Positions 33,599-47,248 of a stretch of 64,000 nt of DNA are shown here, in pieces. The stretch lies in NCBI GenBank assembly GCA_016081115.2, contig JABTTQ020003424.1, forward strand, positions 868,001-932,000, written 5' to 3'. Every line of letters begins with the position of its first letter. Position 1 is the first letter of the stretch. A program made the translations under genes and the position numbers. A model generated the notes under the pieces. The model saw only the letters and a program-made list of their open reading frames with translations. It ran no database searches and was not told the origin of the DNA. This DNA is from Rehmannia glutinosa (Eukaryota; Streptophyta; Magnoliopsida; Lamiales; Orobanchaceae).

Positions 33599-34786
33599 GG
33601 TAAATTTCATGTCACCCAACTTGGGTGGCTACACAAGTGTGTTAATTACGGCTAATTCGATCCTAGCAGAAGGGTACTACCCTAAGACCCATACTGGTGA
33701 CAAGTGTAATGCTTTTTGAAGAGTTCAAGACGTTTTTTTGTTGTTTATTTATACATGCTTTTTGGATATATTTTAAAACTTAGGTCCACTGGGACCACAA
33801 TTTGATCCCATCAAGACATGGGTAAATAATTCTTGAATTAAATAGTACAATTTTTGCTTTATTTAAACCATGTGTTTTTTTTTGCTTGTTTCGGTTAATG
33901 TAACAATATTTATAAGTAACTTCAGAAAGAAAAAAATATTTATAAGTACCTCTAGTAATTAGTGAGACAAAATGAAACATAGTTACCAATTATAAAGTTA
34001 CTAAAGTCTCAAGTACGCAGCTACAAAGAAAAAACAAATATTCAGCTAAGAGTGATACTAGTAAAAAATTTGGGTAGATTAATTGTCTCTGAATGATCTG
34101 CAACACAAACAAAAAAAGATATAAATATTGAATTCATAATCTATTACAAAATATAGTATAAGTTAAACATTAGAATATACATCATATATAGATTGAAAAT
34201 ATCGGATAAATCACATTCATTTACTTTCGAGAATGCCCCTAAAAATGTATAAAATTATTAGTCAATACATATAGCATGTTTACCCTAATATGAATATATT
34301 TGAATTGATTTACTATACATGTGATTAATGGTGAGCCCCGAATGGATGCATGAATAAATTCATTTGATCACCAAAATAGAAGTTTCTAGTATCATCCTAC
34401 AACATAGATACAATATAATACAACAAATGTTAAATATTTATCTACTTCAAGCAAGTAAATAATATTGCATTTACCTGTTGAATTTGATATTGCAAGTGTG
34501 TTTGGTTGGAACCAATTTGAGATAGTGGGATAAATGGGTACTGCGATGGTGGTGCAATATGATATTGTGATTGTGAGATAAATGGATACTGTTGTGATGG
34601 AACAATATAATATTGTGATGGTGGAATAGAATGTTCTTGTGGGTGTCGACAATAGAAGTATATTGTGAACTTTTGTACGTTCTTTTGGTGCCTTTAGCAC
34701 CACCTAAATTGTATTCAAAAAGAAAAATAATATATAAATATTAGTAATAATATTCAGTAAGTAAAATATTCAAAATGATAAATCAC

Positions 34787-35640
34787 TTAACATCTTACTT
34801 GATTTTTCTGCTCTTCCTTTGCCTTTTCTTTTTTACTCTTATCATCCCAATGGCGTAAAATACGACCATTTGTAGTTCCTCTTGACTTTGCACATACAAG
34901 ATTGTGTATGAGCATTTCATCTATTAGGTCATTATTTTCATCAATCGTATCATTACAAGCATTTTGATCACCTAAACCTAAATTTTCAAACAAAGCATCT
35001 ATTTGTTCACTTGCACCGTCAAGAATACCAGTCAATGCATTTCTTGCCTCTGTATGAGCTTTGCATCGTATAGCAAGTTCATATGCAGACCTCATTGTTT
35101 GATTGACAAATACCATCTTAAATACATGGTCACTTCCACTGACGTTTTCTTCAATCCCATCAAATATTCTATTTCTAGCATTTTTCATCCATCGCTTCAA
35201 TATGTACGACTTAGGAAAGATATTGACATCCATAAAGTCCAATACTTTCAAAGTATGCTTACACAAAATACCAATTGTTTCAAATTTATGACAACTGCAC
35301 TTTACTTCATGAGTCTCCTTATTAAACAATACTTGTCTAATCCTTGAGTAATCACCATGAGATTTTACCTTAAACTCAAATACTTTGGATTACCAAAATC
35401 TAAAGGTTGTTCAATGAGCATTGTATTCAAAGAATTAATAAATTCTTTCTCAAACAACTTGAATATGGTGAGCGTATAAGCATCGAGAAATAGTACTCAA
35501 CAACGGATTACTTTTCACTATCATCGGTGTTTTCCAATGGAAAAACGAGTATCCTCAACCTTCTCATTTGCTCTCTAGTTACTTTGGATTTTTTCATAGT
35601 TAAGCACAAAATTATATAATGAAATGGTTTTAGTACCTAC
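34787..35640 (-). pseudogene. FAR1/MULE transposase, C-terminal part with SWIM zinc finger
   Basis: The minus frame 35329-34787 (180 residues) starts MFNKETHEVKCSC and carries the SWIM motif C-x-C...C-x-H as CSCHKFETIGILCKHTLKVL, followed by the usual FAR1-type helical tail (SYILKRWMKNAR). 35640-35400 contains TISLYNFVLNYEKIQSN, the pre-SWIM region, with stops. Below 34787, to about 34392, tandem gatattgtgat-type codon repeats extend the C terminus. This is the downstream half of the MULE transposase, cut off from its N terminus by the nested LINE. Confidence 0.82.
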
Positions 35641-38600
35641 TTTTTTCTTCTTTTTTTTTAGGTAAAATAAATATATTATTGATTACTCAAATCATCCAAC
35701 ATACAATTCAAAATACAAAGAGGTGGAGAGGTCCACACTAATGAACTATCAAAAGAAAAAGCTTCCTTTGCTAGTACATGAGCAACCGTATTGCCAATTC
35801 TTCTAACAAAAGTTACCGAAAAGACGGGTTCACTTTGAAGTAAAATCTGACATTCTTTCAAAATACTATCATATTCTGAAATTCCTTGATTCAAGCTAGA
35901 AAGCCCGTCCACCACATACTTCGCATCTGTCTCAATAATAATATATTTGAAGCCAAGGTTTTTTGTCCAAGATAAAGCTTCACGAACTCCCATTGCTTCA
36001 GCCTCACGAACCTGGTACAGTCCCGGAAATATTACAGTCCTAGCCACCACGAATTCCCCTCTATCGTCCCTTACAACCATAGCAACACTAGTTTTACCTT
36101 CCGAACTCGATAAAGCCGCATCAACATTGCACTTGGAAAAAGGAAATTCAGGCTTTTCCCATCTGTCAAAGTTCATCGATACTTCCGACCTTTGACCACA
36201 TATCTCCAGCAACATTGATCGAGCACCACTCTGTCAACACAACAATAGCAGTTCTAACAGTAGCAGCAGGGTTCTTGTGATGGCTGCTCCACACCTCTTC
36301 ATTCCTTTCTTTCCAAAGGCTCCACAGAATCATTAGTGCTTTTGAAATGATCCAATTATCTTGGTAACAAAGTATATTTTCAACAAAGTCCATCATAGAA
36401 TCTGCTTCATCACACCACAAATCAATTTGATCCATTAAACCAGCAACTAACCAACACTCACGACTAAACTGACATGAAACAAAAATATGCCAACTTTGTT
36501 TCATAGTCATTTTTACACAAGGCACAATTGCAATCAACAACCACATGTCTCCTTGATAAATTACTCCGGGTTGGAAGACAATCCTTACACACCCTCCAAA
36601 TAAAATATTTTACCTTCGGAGGTATTTTTAGCTTCCATAATCTCTTCCAAACAGGAGAAGAATCCACTGAATCAGAAAACTCCGCACCCAAAGCCACTTT
36701 ATAAGCACTCTTCACCAAGTACTGTCCATTTTTTGAAAAATGTCATACTCTTTGATCATCAATAACTGATTATTCAACGGGATTTGACCAATCAGTTTAC
36801 AGTCCCTTTCATTAAAAAGCTCTTCTACCAGTTCCATGTCCCAATGTCTGAGGCCCGGTATCAACAATTCAGATACTCTAATATTTCTTATCTCTGTTCG
36901 AATAAGAGATGACACAAAAAAATTTGATTCATCTCTAATCCAAGGATCCCCATACTCTAACTTTTGAACCATCACCAATCTTCCACCTCACCCATTTTTT
37001 AAGCACTATTTGAGAACTCCAAATGCTTCTCCAAATAAAACTTGGACAAGAACCAAGTTTTGAATCGAGAAAGTCACAATCCGGAAAATATTTAGCTTTG
37101 AAAACTCTCAGAATCAAGCATCCGATTTCGTTAAAAACTTCCAACCTTGCTTACCCAATAAAGCCAAATTAAAGCAAAAAGATCCCTGAACCCCAAACCT
37201 CCAACATCTTTACTAACACACATCTTCTCCCATTTCATCCATTTTATCCCCTTCGCCTCCTTACCACTTCCCCACCAAAACGAGTTCATCATTTTTTGAA
37301 GCTTATCCAATAGCGAAAGAGGCAACAAAAATGTACTCATAATATATGAAGGAACAGCTTGGGCAACAGCTTTTAACAAGACCTCTTTTCCACCTCTAGA
37401 AATCTTCTTACCTTGCTAACTTTGAATATAACCCCATAGCCTATCTTTGATATATCGAAAAATATCTTTCTTTTTCCTCCCTATGAGAGACGGCAGTCTC
37501 AAATACTTCCCAGCAGCCAAAGTTTGATGCACTCCCAGATTATTACATAAGGCCTCTCTACAATTGTGTGAGACATTTGAACTGAACATTACTCTAGATT
37601 TTGTCAAATTTACTCCCACGACGGATGCTTCCTTATAGGCTTCTAAAATAGATTTTAGATTGTTACATTCCTCCTCCGAAGCTTTAAAGAATAATAAGCT
37701 ATCGTCCGCAAAAACAACAAATGCGAGATAGACGGTCCACGTCTACACACACGAACCCCATGAATACGGCCTTTAGCCGCATCTTTTATTAAGAAAGAAA
37801 GTCCTTCAAAGACACAAGATAAAAAGATAGGGTGAAAGGGGATCACCTTGTCTTAAGCACTCGTTAGGAATAATAGGCCCGCAACTTCTCCATTAACGCC
37901 TATAGTATATCGAAGTTGAAGTTACACACATCATAATCCAACCCACCCATCTTCTCACAAAGCCCATTTTTAGCATCAACGCTTGAAGAAAACTCCAATT
38001 CATAATATCATAGGCTTTGCAAATATCGATTTTAAGCGACATCACCAACTTTCCCTTTCGTTTTTCTTTTCATACTATGAAGGATCTCAAAAGCAATCAT
38101 ACATTATCAATAATAGATCTTTCGGGAACAAAAGCGGATGATTTAAAGAAATTAAATTGAAAATAACTTTCTTAAGCCTATTCACCAACACCTTCGCCAA
38201 GATTTTATAAATCACATTACTCAAAGAAATAGGCCGCCAATCTTTAAGATTTTCCGGATTTTTACATTTAGGTATTAAAACAATATTAGTATCGTTAATA
38301 CACCGGTAAGAAAGAGCCCATCCGAATCCAATCGATACATGCTCAAAACACCTCTTCTCCAATTAGAGGCCAAAATCTTTGAAAGAATGCAGGATTAAAC
38401 CATCCAGGGCCGGGAGACTTATCCAGGATGCATTTGCTTGCCGCCTAGTAAATTCATCCATCGAGAATCGAGAAACAAGAGCCCGATTATATTCCTCTCA
38501 GTAACATACGAGCCCACTTTGCTTCTATAATCCTTGATAATACTACACATGCCCCTAATATCATCACACCAATTTTAAAATACGGTCCGTCCCGATCGTG

Positions 38601-39080
38601 CGATCCAATTATTTTTTGACGGAATTTGCAAACTTATGGAAGAAACGAGTATTAGAATCCCCTTCCTTTAGCCAATGAATTTTAGATCTTTGCTTCCAAT
38701 ATGTTTCTTCCTGGGCCAATAAAACTCCCAACTTTAATCGCTTCTTCATATTTTTTCACTTGATTTCTCTCCATCCATATCTCTCGGGTTTTGTAAAATA
38801 TCATTACACCTTGTAATCTCATTTCTCAATTTCCGCCCTTCCGATTCCCCAAGCCGACAAACTATGTGCAAGTCAAATTCAATCTATCTTGAATCGGATT
38901 CCCGTCAACATCCAAGACCCTTGGACTACATCCACCACACCTTCCTCTTTCACCCAATAATTTTCGAACTTAAATTTTCGAGAATTTTTCCGTGCAATCA
39001 CAACACTAGTATCAACCACAATTGGAGAGTGGTCCGACATAGGTGCCACACTATTCTTTAAAATAGAATTGGGAAACAAT
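35641..39080 (-). mobile_element. L1-like LINE nested in the MULE, 5'-truncated
   Basis: On minus from right to left: end of the endonuclease (SDHSPIVV, about 39025; FKFENYWVKEEG), reverse transcriptase (DTNIVLIPKCKNPENLKDWR at 38310-38250; IHGVRVCRRGPSISHL near 37760; an FADD catalytic motif near 37705 in a shifted frame), thumb/connection (37379-37131), zf-RVT (36718-36464; VWKRLWKLKIPPKVKYFIWR), and RNase H (36215-35676; KCNVDAALSS...ETDAKYVVDGL). The T-rich start at 35641 is its A tail. ORF1 and most of the endonuclease are missing, and stops and frameshifts are many. Confidence 0.88.
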
Positions 39081-40144
39081 TGGCATAAACGATGATGTGT
39101 CGAATAAAATCTTGTTGAATCGCATTCATCATTGCTTGACATTAATAGAGAAATTATTTGGGTTGTTTACCATTCATAGAATCAAGAAATGTTCCAAAAA
39201 ACCATTTAAATGAACTTTCGTTTCATTAGACATGAATGCCAATCCAAACATTATATTTTGACGATGGTGATTCAATCCAACAAAAGGGCAACAAATCAAA
39301 TTGTACCTATTAGTTCGATAAGTGCTATGGATTGAGAACATCTCCAAAGTATTCATAATCAATTAGAGACCTATTATCCCTAATAAAAAATTCATCACCC
39401 GATTATCATCATCTAGTTGCACATTCCAAAAAATGACTCTCTTTGTTCGATTTACTTATAAAGTAATGAAGCGGTGAGAAGCATCTCCATTCACAACTTT
39501 TGTATACTTTTTTAAACGATTGAGATGATCATATGCATCTTTTTGAGTGAATCTCAAATTTTGAGGACCTTGTGCTTCATTTTCCATATAAGACACAACA
39601 TTAGCAATAGATATCCCAACATTTACCATTGCCTCTAATGTAGATTTTTGAGCATATGAAATACTACGTGATGATCTCAACGGGTATGTTTGATCGTGAC
39701 CATCATTTCATGATTATGGTCTATCAAAAAGTACCCACCTTCCACTCACCTTTTTTTTCTCACAACAAACGAAATCGGCATTGCATTTAGTTCTAATTGT
39801 TGTCTTTTGATAGATGGGTATTCTTTCATTTGAATATTTTTCATCTTTACCACCCTCAAATGAGCATTCAAATTCTTTTGCTTATAGTTCACTATTGCCA
39901 GGAAAATAACGTTGATCCCTTTTTTAACACTAAAACCTTTTGCATGTGCATATTTATAGTATAATAAATATGCATCTTTGGCCCTTGTCACAACTTGGCC
40001 AACCGCTAACCTACTCTCCAATTGATCAATAATAGAGTTTGTAGGTTGTACCACATTGTGTTCTTGAATCAAATCATATGGAAGTACATAATTGTTATCG
40101 GATCTATTCGTATCCTCGACTTCTTCACCAAATCCATCCTCCAA
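39081..40144 (-). pseudogene. FAR1/MULE transposase, N-terminal and catalytic part
   Basis: Minus-strand frames: 40144-39746 (FAR1 DNA-binding start, AKDAYLLYYKYAHAKGFSVK), 39680-39456 (RSSRSISYAQKSTLEAMVNV), 39362-39174 (MULE core, YRTNRYNLICCPFVGLNHHR and MFGLAFMSNETK) and 39150-39085 (MNAIQQ.../HHRLCQ in mixed frames). Order and content match FAR1-related transposases, but the pieces are separated by frameshifts. About 100 residues expected between HHRLCQ and the pre-SWIM region at 35640 are absent, so the LINE insertion came with, or was followed by, loss of MULE sequence. Confidence 0.82.
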
Positions 40145-40984
40145 GTCTACTACAAAAGTTTAAAAATTTCGGATAAAAAAATAAAAAATTATAAAAAAAT
40201 AGGAAATTACAAACTTTGAAAATCGATTACATTATCATGTTCTTGTGACATGTGACATTGCTCCACTATTCAAAAAATAATCTACACAATACATAACAAA
40301 TGTATCTTGTTACAAAAAAATTCTATCAAATATAAAATATTATATTGTAAAAGATATGGAACAAATGCATTTTTATATTTAATAAATATATAATTATGCT
40401 TTTAAAAAATATAAAACACCTAAAAAATAAAGAACTTACACAACAATGGTGGGTTGTGGTAAACCAAAGAGGGGCGGACGCTTGGTGTGTAAAATGGAGG
40501 AAAATGAGTAAATTTTATGATATGCAAAACATAACAAGTAAAACGAAAAATACCAACTTTAACCATATTTGAACTTCTCGACTACCAAAATTAATTGGCA
40601 ACAAAAGCATTTAATGTTTAACCATAGTTCATAGTTGTTAAGGGAACTCGTTGTTTAGATGGAACAAAAAGTTACATTACAAAAAGAAATTGACAAAAAT
40701 TATCATGGATACTTAAAAATTATTCCACATATAGTTTGTACAAAAAACTAAATTACAAAAATACTCGAAACAAAATTCTACTATTTTAATTCAAAAATTA
40801 CTTACCGATGTCTTGATGGGATCAAATTGTAGTCCCAATGAGCCTAATTAGTCTTAAAATACATCCAAAAAGCAGACATAAATAAACAACATAAAATGTC
40901 TTGAACTCTTCAAAAAAACATTACACATGTCAACTTGTAGGGGTCTTAGGGTAGTACCCTTATGCTAGGATCAGATTAGCCATT

Positions 40985-41062
40985 AATTACTATTGGATGA
41001 GCACACATTCATATGAGTGTGCATGTGTGTGTGCTCATCCAATGGTGATGAGCTACCCGGAT
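40985..41062. repeat. Palindrome inserted in the MULE right terminus
   Basis: attggatgagcacacattc and its inverted partner gtgtgtgtgctcatccaat form a near-perfect hairpin of about 50 bp that the left terminus lacks at the equivalent place (between gctaattcgatcc and cacccaacttggg). Confidence 0.75.
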
Positions 41063-41256
41063 GAGCTACCCAAGTGGGTGACATGGAATATACCCTATTA
41101 CATAGCCAAAACTATACTGAAAATACGTTTTGTATGTAGGAGAACATTATAGACGTTTGTTTTTGTTTCTAGATTAAGAATTATTTCGAGAGAACAAAAA
41201 CAAATATCTCCTTAGGAAATGTATTAATAATTTCATAATTGTGAAAAGGTAAAGCC

Positions 41257-41517
41257 TGTTATAAATAATTACTATTTTATATAATGAGAAATATGTTAAT
41301 AAGAACAATAAGCAAAAGTAGAGAGAGAGAGATATATGTATTTCGGTATGTTATCATTCAACAAACTTCAACAATTTATAGGTAAAAATATAAAACTATT
41401 CAACCATGTCTATTGATGCTCCCTCCATTACATTTGCTAAAGCCTATTGATCCTTTCTCCACTACTTTTGCTAAAGTTTATGCTAAAGTCCACATAGATT
41501 GACAAATTATCACAATA
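41257..41517 (-). mobile_element. Copia LTR (3' LTR)
   Basis: 261 bp. The + strand starts tgttataaataattactatt and ends gacaaattatcacaata. It is nearly identical to 46991-47248. Element orientation is minus, so the LTR begins 5'-TATTGTGATA. The target duplication aagcc lies at 41252-41256. A polypurine tract (minus AAGGGGGAG) adjoins at 41518-41526. Confidence 0.92.
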
Positions 41518-44500
41518 CTCCCCCTTGGACTTAGTATTATAGGAAGTTGGATGAGTATGCCTCGTCTTTGAAAAAACTCGCGGGGAAAAAAATCGGACAT
41601 AAGGAAAAAGAGTACATTCTCAAATGCAAACTTTGTGTATAAGTTTTTGCCTCGTTAAAAACCTGTTGAAAAAATCCAATGGGATAAAAACCGCACGAGA
41701 AGGAAAAAGAGTACGGCGCACAATATATTTGCTCCCCCGAAATGAAGAATATCGGTTCCATAATCGATCTATCAATCTTGCTTCAGTATTAACTCTTCTC
41801 ATCCGATGCCATAAACTATTTTCTCAAATGTAGACATTGGTAAGGATTTTGTAAATAGATCGGCAAGATTGTGACATGAGTGAATCTGCTAATGTCTACC
41901 TCTCCATTTTTCCTGGAGTTCATGTGTGTGGAAAAACTTTGGTGAAATATGCTTGGTCCTATCACCTTTTATGTAACCACCTATTACTTGTGCTATGCAT
42001 GTCTTTGCATTATCCTCATAAATAATAGTAGAGTGTCAGAATCGGGTTTTAATCGACAAGCATTTCGTATATGAGCTATAATCGATCTTAACCAAACGCA
42101 CTCCTTGCGGTTTCATGAAGAGCAATAATTTGAGTGATTGGAAGAAGTAACAACTAATGTTTGTTTAGTGGATCACCATGATATAGCCGCATCGTTATAG
42201 CAAAATAAGTAACCAGTCTGTGATCGAGCTTTGTGCGGATCAGATCTATATCTAGCATCAGCATAACCAACTAACCCAGAGTTAGTGGATTCCTTGGAAT
42301 AGAATAACCCCAAATCTATAGTACCACTCGGATATCGAAAAATGCGTTAAATACCATTCCGGTGTCTTGAATTAGCTCGGAATCGTATCGTGCAAGTAGA
42401 TTTCTTGCAAAAGAAATATCATGTCGAGTACATTTGTTTATATACATTAATGCTCTAATAGCATTGATATAAGGAACTTCATGACCTAAAATTTCTTCAT
42501 CGATTCTTTTAGTCGGAATGGATCTTTCTCGGGATCTAAACTGCGCACGTCTATAGAGGTACTCAAGGGATGAACTTTGTCCATATTAAATCATTTGAGT
42601 ATCCGTTTAATGTAAGCACATTGATGGACAAGTATCACATTGTCTTTATGCTCTAGCTCAAGACCAAGGCAAAGTTTGGTTATTCCAAGGTCTTTAACCT
42701 CAAATTCTTTCTTTAGGTATTCAGCAGGACTAGATAATTCTTCAGGGGTGCCAATCAAATTCATGTCATCGACATATACAACAATGATAGCAAATCCAGT
42801 ATCTGATCTTTTAATAAAAATGCATGGACAAATTGTATCATTTTTGTAACCTTCCTTAGAAAGGTATTCATTAAGTCTATGATACCACATGCGACTGGAT
42901 TGCTTTAATCCATACAACGATCTTTGCAATTTGATCGAGTATAATTCACGGGAGTATCTAATTTTGGCATTTTATATCCATCGGAATTTTCATATAAATA
43001 TCGTGAGTCTAGTGAACCATATAGATATGCGATTATTATGTCCATTAGACGCATGTCTAAATTCTCATGGACAACCATACCGATGAGAAAACTAACGTGA
43101 TTGTATCCATCACGGTGAATATGTCTCATCATAATCTATCCAGTCTCGATAGAATTCTTGAGCTACAAGTCGGGCTTTATACCTCACGATCTCATTTTTT
43201 CGCCTTTTTTTTGAACAAATACCCATTTTGTATCCTATGGGTTATACATTGTCCTGAGTACGAATAATTTTCCCAAAATACATTTTGTTTCTCTAGGGAA
43301 GCTAACTCGATTTTATTGCTTTCTCCCACATAGGTCAATCGGGTCTTTGTGACATTCTAATATAGAATGTGGTTCACTATCATAATCATCATCAATAATT
43401 TCTTGAGCAACCAAGAATGCAAATTTATCATCAATACTTATTTCATTTCGATAACATACCTCATTAAATAGCTCAATGGATTCTCGGTATTATCAGAATT
43501 TTTAATCTGAATATTTTCTGAGATATTAGGCTCTACAGTTCATCCGGAGCATGCTTACTAGTATCAATTCTACCATTTCTTTTTCGAGAACGCGGTGTCT
43601 TTTGAGCCAATAAGTCTACCACGTTTTGTCGTGGAATATTATCATTCATTTGCTTATGTTCTTGGGAACAATAATTTATTTGGAATATTCGCAACCGAAA
43701 TATGAGACTTCGTGACGTTGCTAGCATCATTAAATGCATCAGGAAGTTTATTAGCAATATTCTGTAAATGAATGATTCTACTCACCTCACTTTCACATTT
43801 AGAAGTACGCGGGTCCAAATGGGTTAAACTTTGTTCATTCCAGGAGAGATTCTCAATCGGCTTTTGTTTATCATTTTGCAAAATATCTTTATCCTTTCCC
43901 ATTGGCGGAAATGTTGTTTCATCAAAATGACAATCCAAACGAGCGGTAAATAAATCTCCGTCGTTGGTTCTAAATATCAAATAATTGATGGAGAATCAAA
44001 TCCAATGTATATACCAAGTCTACGTTGTGGACCCATTTTTGTCCTTTGAGGAGGTGGAATCGGCACATGAATAGCACACCCGAATGTGCGTATGTGTGAA
44101 ATATTTGGCTCAAAACCAAGAGTTAATTGCATGGGGGAATGCATATGATACAAGAGGTCGTAATCGATAAGTCTTTGATGAATGCAATCGCATGACCGTC
44201 TTTATACTAGTGAGCTTTGATCTCGGTAATAATGTACGAGCAATAACATGAACTCGTTTAATCAGGGATTCTACCATCCCATTCTGAGTATGAATATCTG
44301 CTACTGGATGTTCAACATTAATTCCCAGTGCTGCGCAATATTCATCAAAACTTTTTGATGTAAATTCTCAAAGATTATCCATTCTTATATTCTTAATAGG
44401 ATAATCGTGGGAAATGTGCTCGGAGTTTAATAATTTGCGCTAATAATCAAGCAAATGCAACATTTCTAGTAGATAATAAGCATATGTGTGACCATCTGCA

Positions 44501-46990
44501 TGATGCATGTATTAAGACCATAAAATCTAAATGGTCCACTTGCTGGATGTATTGGTCCATAAATATCACCATGAATACTATTTGTAAAAATGATAGTGAT
44601 TCATAACCAACCTTTCCTATTGAAGGTCTAGTAATGAGTTTTCCTTGTGAACACGATTCACGTAAATAATCTTCCGAAATCAACATTTTTGTACCTTTCA
44701 ATGAATGTCCATTGGTATGCTCAATAATCATACGCATCATAGTAGTTCCTGGATGTCCTAGGCGATCATGCCATAACTCAATTATATTACGATTTACCAG
44801 CTTTCTAAGGCATGGTAGTGTAGGATTCAAAGGCTTTAATTGGGATATAATACAATCCATAAATTGTAGCTTCAAATTTCTCATGGACATTCTTCTTGCC
44901 CATTTTATAGGATGTGATACATAGACACTCTTTATTATGGTCATTTAGTGTCTCTAAATGATATCCATTATCACACACATCTTTAAAACTTAGTAGATTT
45001 ATTTTTGATCTACTAGATAATAATGCATTTTCAATCTGCAGGATTCTACCATTATGCAACATTAATGTTGCATTCCTTGAGCCATCAATAATCTCAATGG
45101 GACCAGATATAGTTGTAACTTGTGATTTGCATAGTTTCACACTCGAGAAATATATTTTATTCGTTAATATTGAGTGCATTGTCGCACTGTCAAATAGACA
45201 ATAGTCTTTCTCTTTGGTGTTTCCCATACACTTAATATAATATTATTGAATTAATATTATACAATTATACGTATGAAAAAATATAGCATTGTGGCACAAC
45301 AAAATTCAAATATAAAAATTTTTATTCAATAACATAGGCATACATAATCATCTAACTATTACGTGTTAAAAATAATTGTCCATGCTAACAAAGGAAAAAC
45401 CATGAAGATAAAAAGATTAATCATAAGCCAAAAGTGCCCTCGAGGATATTCTCCAACAAAAAGTAGGATAATGTTCAAGAATACTAGTGTAATGAGATAC
45501 GCTACAATTAAGTTAACCATTTTTTTTTCTTTTCTTTTTTTTTTATCAAATGAAAGAAATATGAAGTTTTAGAAAGATGCAAGAATATGTGTGAATTTAT
45601 TGAATGAAATGTTGGTATATTTATAGAATAAAATTACTGTTCATAGCCGTTAACTAGCCGTTTGGGGGAGAAAATTTGAATGTGAAAATTGTGAATGATT
45701 TAGTAGAATTATAATGTTATTTTGTGATTGAAATGATAAACACAAATATTCTGATAAAAATATCATTCATATAAAAAGGTTCAACCCGGAAATATATCTT
45801 CCCAGGAAAATACATATAAGCATAAAAACATTCTCACTCTTACAATACCAATAGAATTACATAAAATATTTTAGAAACTAATTTAAAGCATAGATATCAT
45901 TGTTTATATATATTTCCGTCCCGAAACAAATGATCAATTCTTCCTTCTAGATGCTCAAAGAAATCAACAACATCCGGTGTGTAATATCCACATTTAGGTC
46001 ATCAAAATTATCATCTTGAGAATGATCGAAGTGAAATTTGCTTCAACATTTTTATCTTTCTTGCGAAGTGATGCTTGATAAAGCTCCACCTAATGTTTGG
46101 TCGTACGACAAGTACGTGACCAATGACTTTTTATTCCGCATCGATAATATTTCTCTCCACCATATTTATCACTTTCTCTTTTCCTTTCTTATCATTTCTG
46201 TTCCACTTCAGATGTTTATTTGTATTTTCGTGATTTGAATTATTTCGATCGCCACGATTATATGGAGTAAATCTTCCACGACCACGGTGACTACCACGAC
46301 CACGGCCTCTCCCACGACCTCTAAAATTATTAAAATTTTGAGCTCTAGTCGCATTTACTTCATTATTAGTAATTCATTATTTTGTTCGGCCACAAGAAGA
46401 CATGAAATCAAGTCACAATACTTTGTGAAATATTTTTCTCGGTATTGCTGCTGCAGAAGCAAACCCGAAGCATGAAAAATAGAATGTGTCTTTTCAATCA
46501 TATCTCCATCCGTAATACTTTCTCCACATAATTTCAATTTTGAAGAAATTTTAAATAACATGGAATTATACTCACTTACGGATTTGAAATCTTGAAAGCG
46601 CAATCTTATCCAATCATATCGGGCCTTTGGAAGTATAGACAACTTCAAAAGGTGGTCATACCTTTCCTTCAAAATTTTCAAAGGATAGATCTTTTACCGT
46701 AAGATATTCAATTTTTAGATTTTCATCCGGATGATGACGGAGAAAAATCATAGCCTTAGTTTTATCTTTGTGCGGATGCACTATTTCCTTCTTTGATAGT
46801 TTCACCCAAACCTTTAGCGTCTAAATGAGTTTGACATCTAAAGCCCATGACATATAATTTTTTCAGATCAAGAGAAATGAAATCGAGTTTACGAGGTTAG
46901 TCATAATGAAATTTCAAATTAAGAAAATAATAAAACTTACCACACTCACCAAAAACTTTAAAGATCGACTAAAGACTCGTGCTGATAACG
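41518..46990 (-). mobile_element. Copia internal region, decayed gag-pol
   Basis: Right to left on minus: primer-binding region beside the LTR (CGTTATCAGCACGAG, 46990-46976); gag (46681-46355, UBN2-like, KERYDHLLKLSILPKARYDW); a zinc knuckle near 46160-46080; protease start with D-S-A in place of D-S/T-G (CLFDSATMHSIL, about 45200); GAG-pre-integrase HDRLGHPGTTMM near 44760; integrase pieces 44700-43650; reverse transcriptase 42929-42591 with YVDDMNLIGTPEEL; degraded RNase H to about 41860. Many stops and frameshifts mean it cannot make a polyprotein. Confidence 0.9.
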
Positions 46991-47248
46991 TGTTATAAAT
47001 AATTACTATTTTATATAATGAGAAATATGTTAATTAGAACAATAAGCAAAAGTAGAAGAGAGATATATGTATTTCGGTATGTTATCATTCAACAAACTTC
47101 AACAATTTATAGGTAAAAATGTAAAACTATTCAACCATGTCTATTGATGCTTCCTCCATTACATTTGCTAAAGCCTATGGATGCTTCTTCCACTACTTTT
47201 GCTAAAGTTTATGCTAAAGTCCACATAAATTGACAAATTATCACAATA
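46991..47248 (-). mobile_element. Copia LTR (5' LTR)
   Basis: 258 bp, close match to 41257-41517 with a few substitutions and small indels (agaagagaga against agagagagagaga). The target duplication aagcc follows at 47249-47253. The LTR pair plus the 5-bp duplication define the whole element as 41257-47248. Confidence 0.92.

Larger units (their letters stand above)
33599..41094 (-). mobile_element. FAR1-type MULE with long terminal inverted repeats
   Basis: Left terminus 33599-33850 and right terminus 40800-41094 are inverted copies: ggtaaatttcatgtcacccaa on the left against ggtatattccatgtcaccca read inward from the right, then gggtactaccctaagaccc, gaagagttcaagac, tttttggat(a/g)tattttaa and aatttgatcccatcaagac in both. 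Flanks tcattacat and ctattacat match at seven of nine positions, the expected 9-bp duplication. Inside on minus lies a broken FAR1/MULE transposase with a LINE nested in it (about 35641-39080). Confidence 0.88.

Noticed and set aside
34392..34703. 103-residue Thr/Ile-rich frame as a separate gene
   Set aside because: It is an out-of-frame reading of a short tandem repeat at the end of the MULE transposase.
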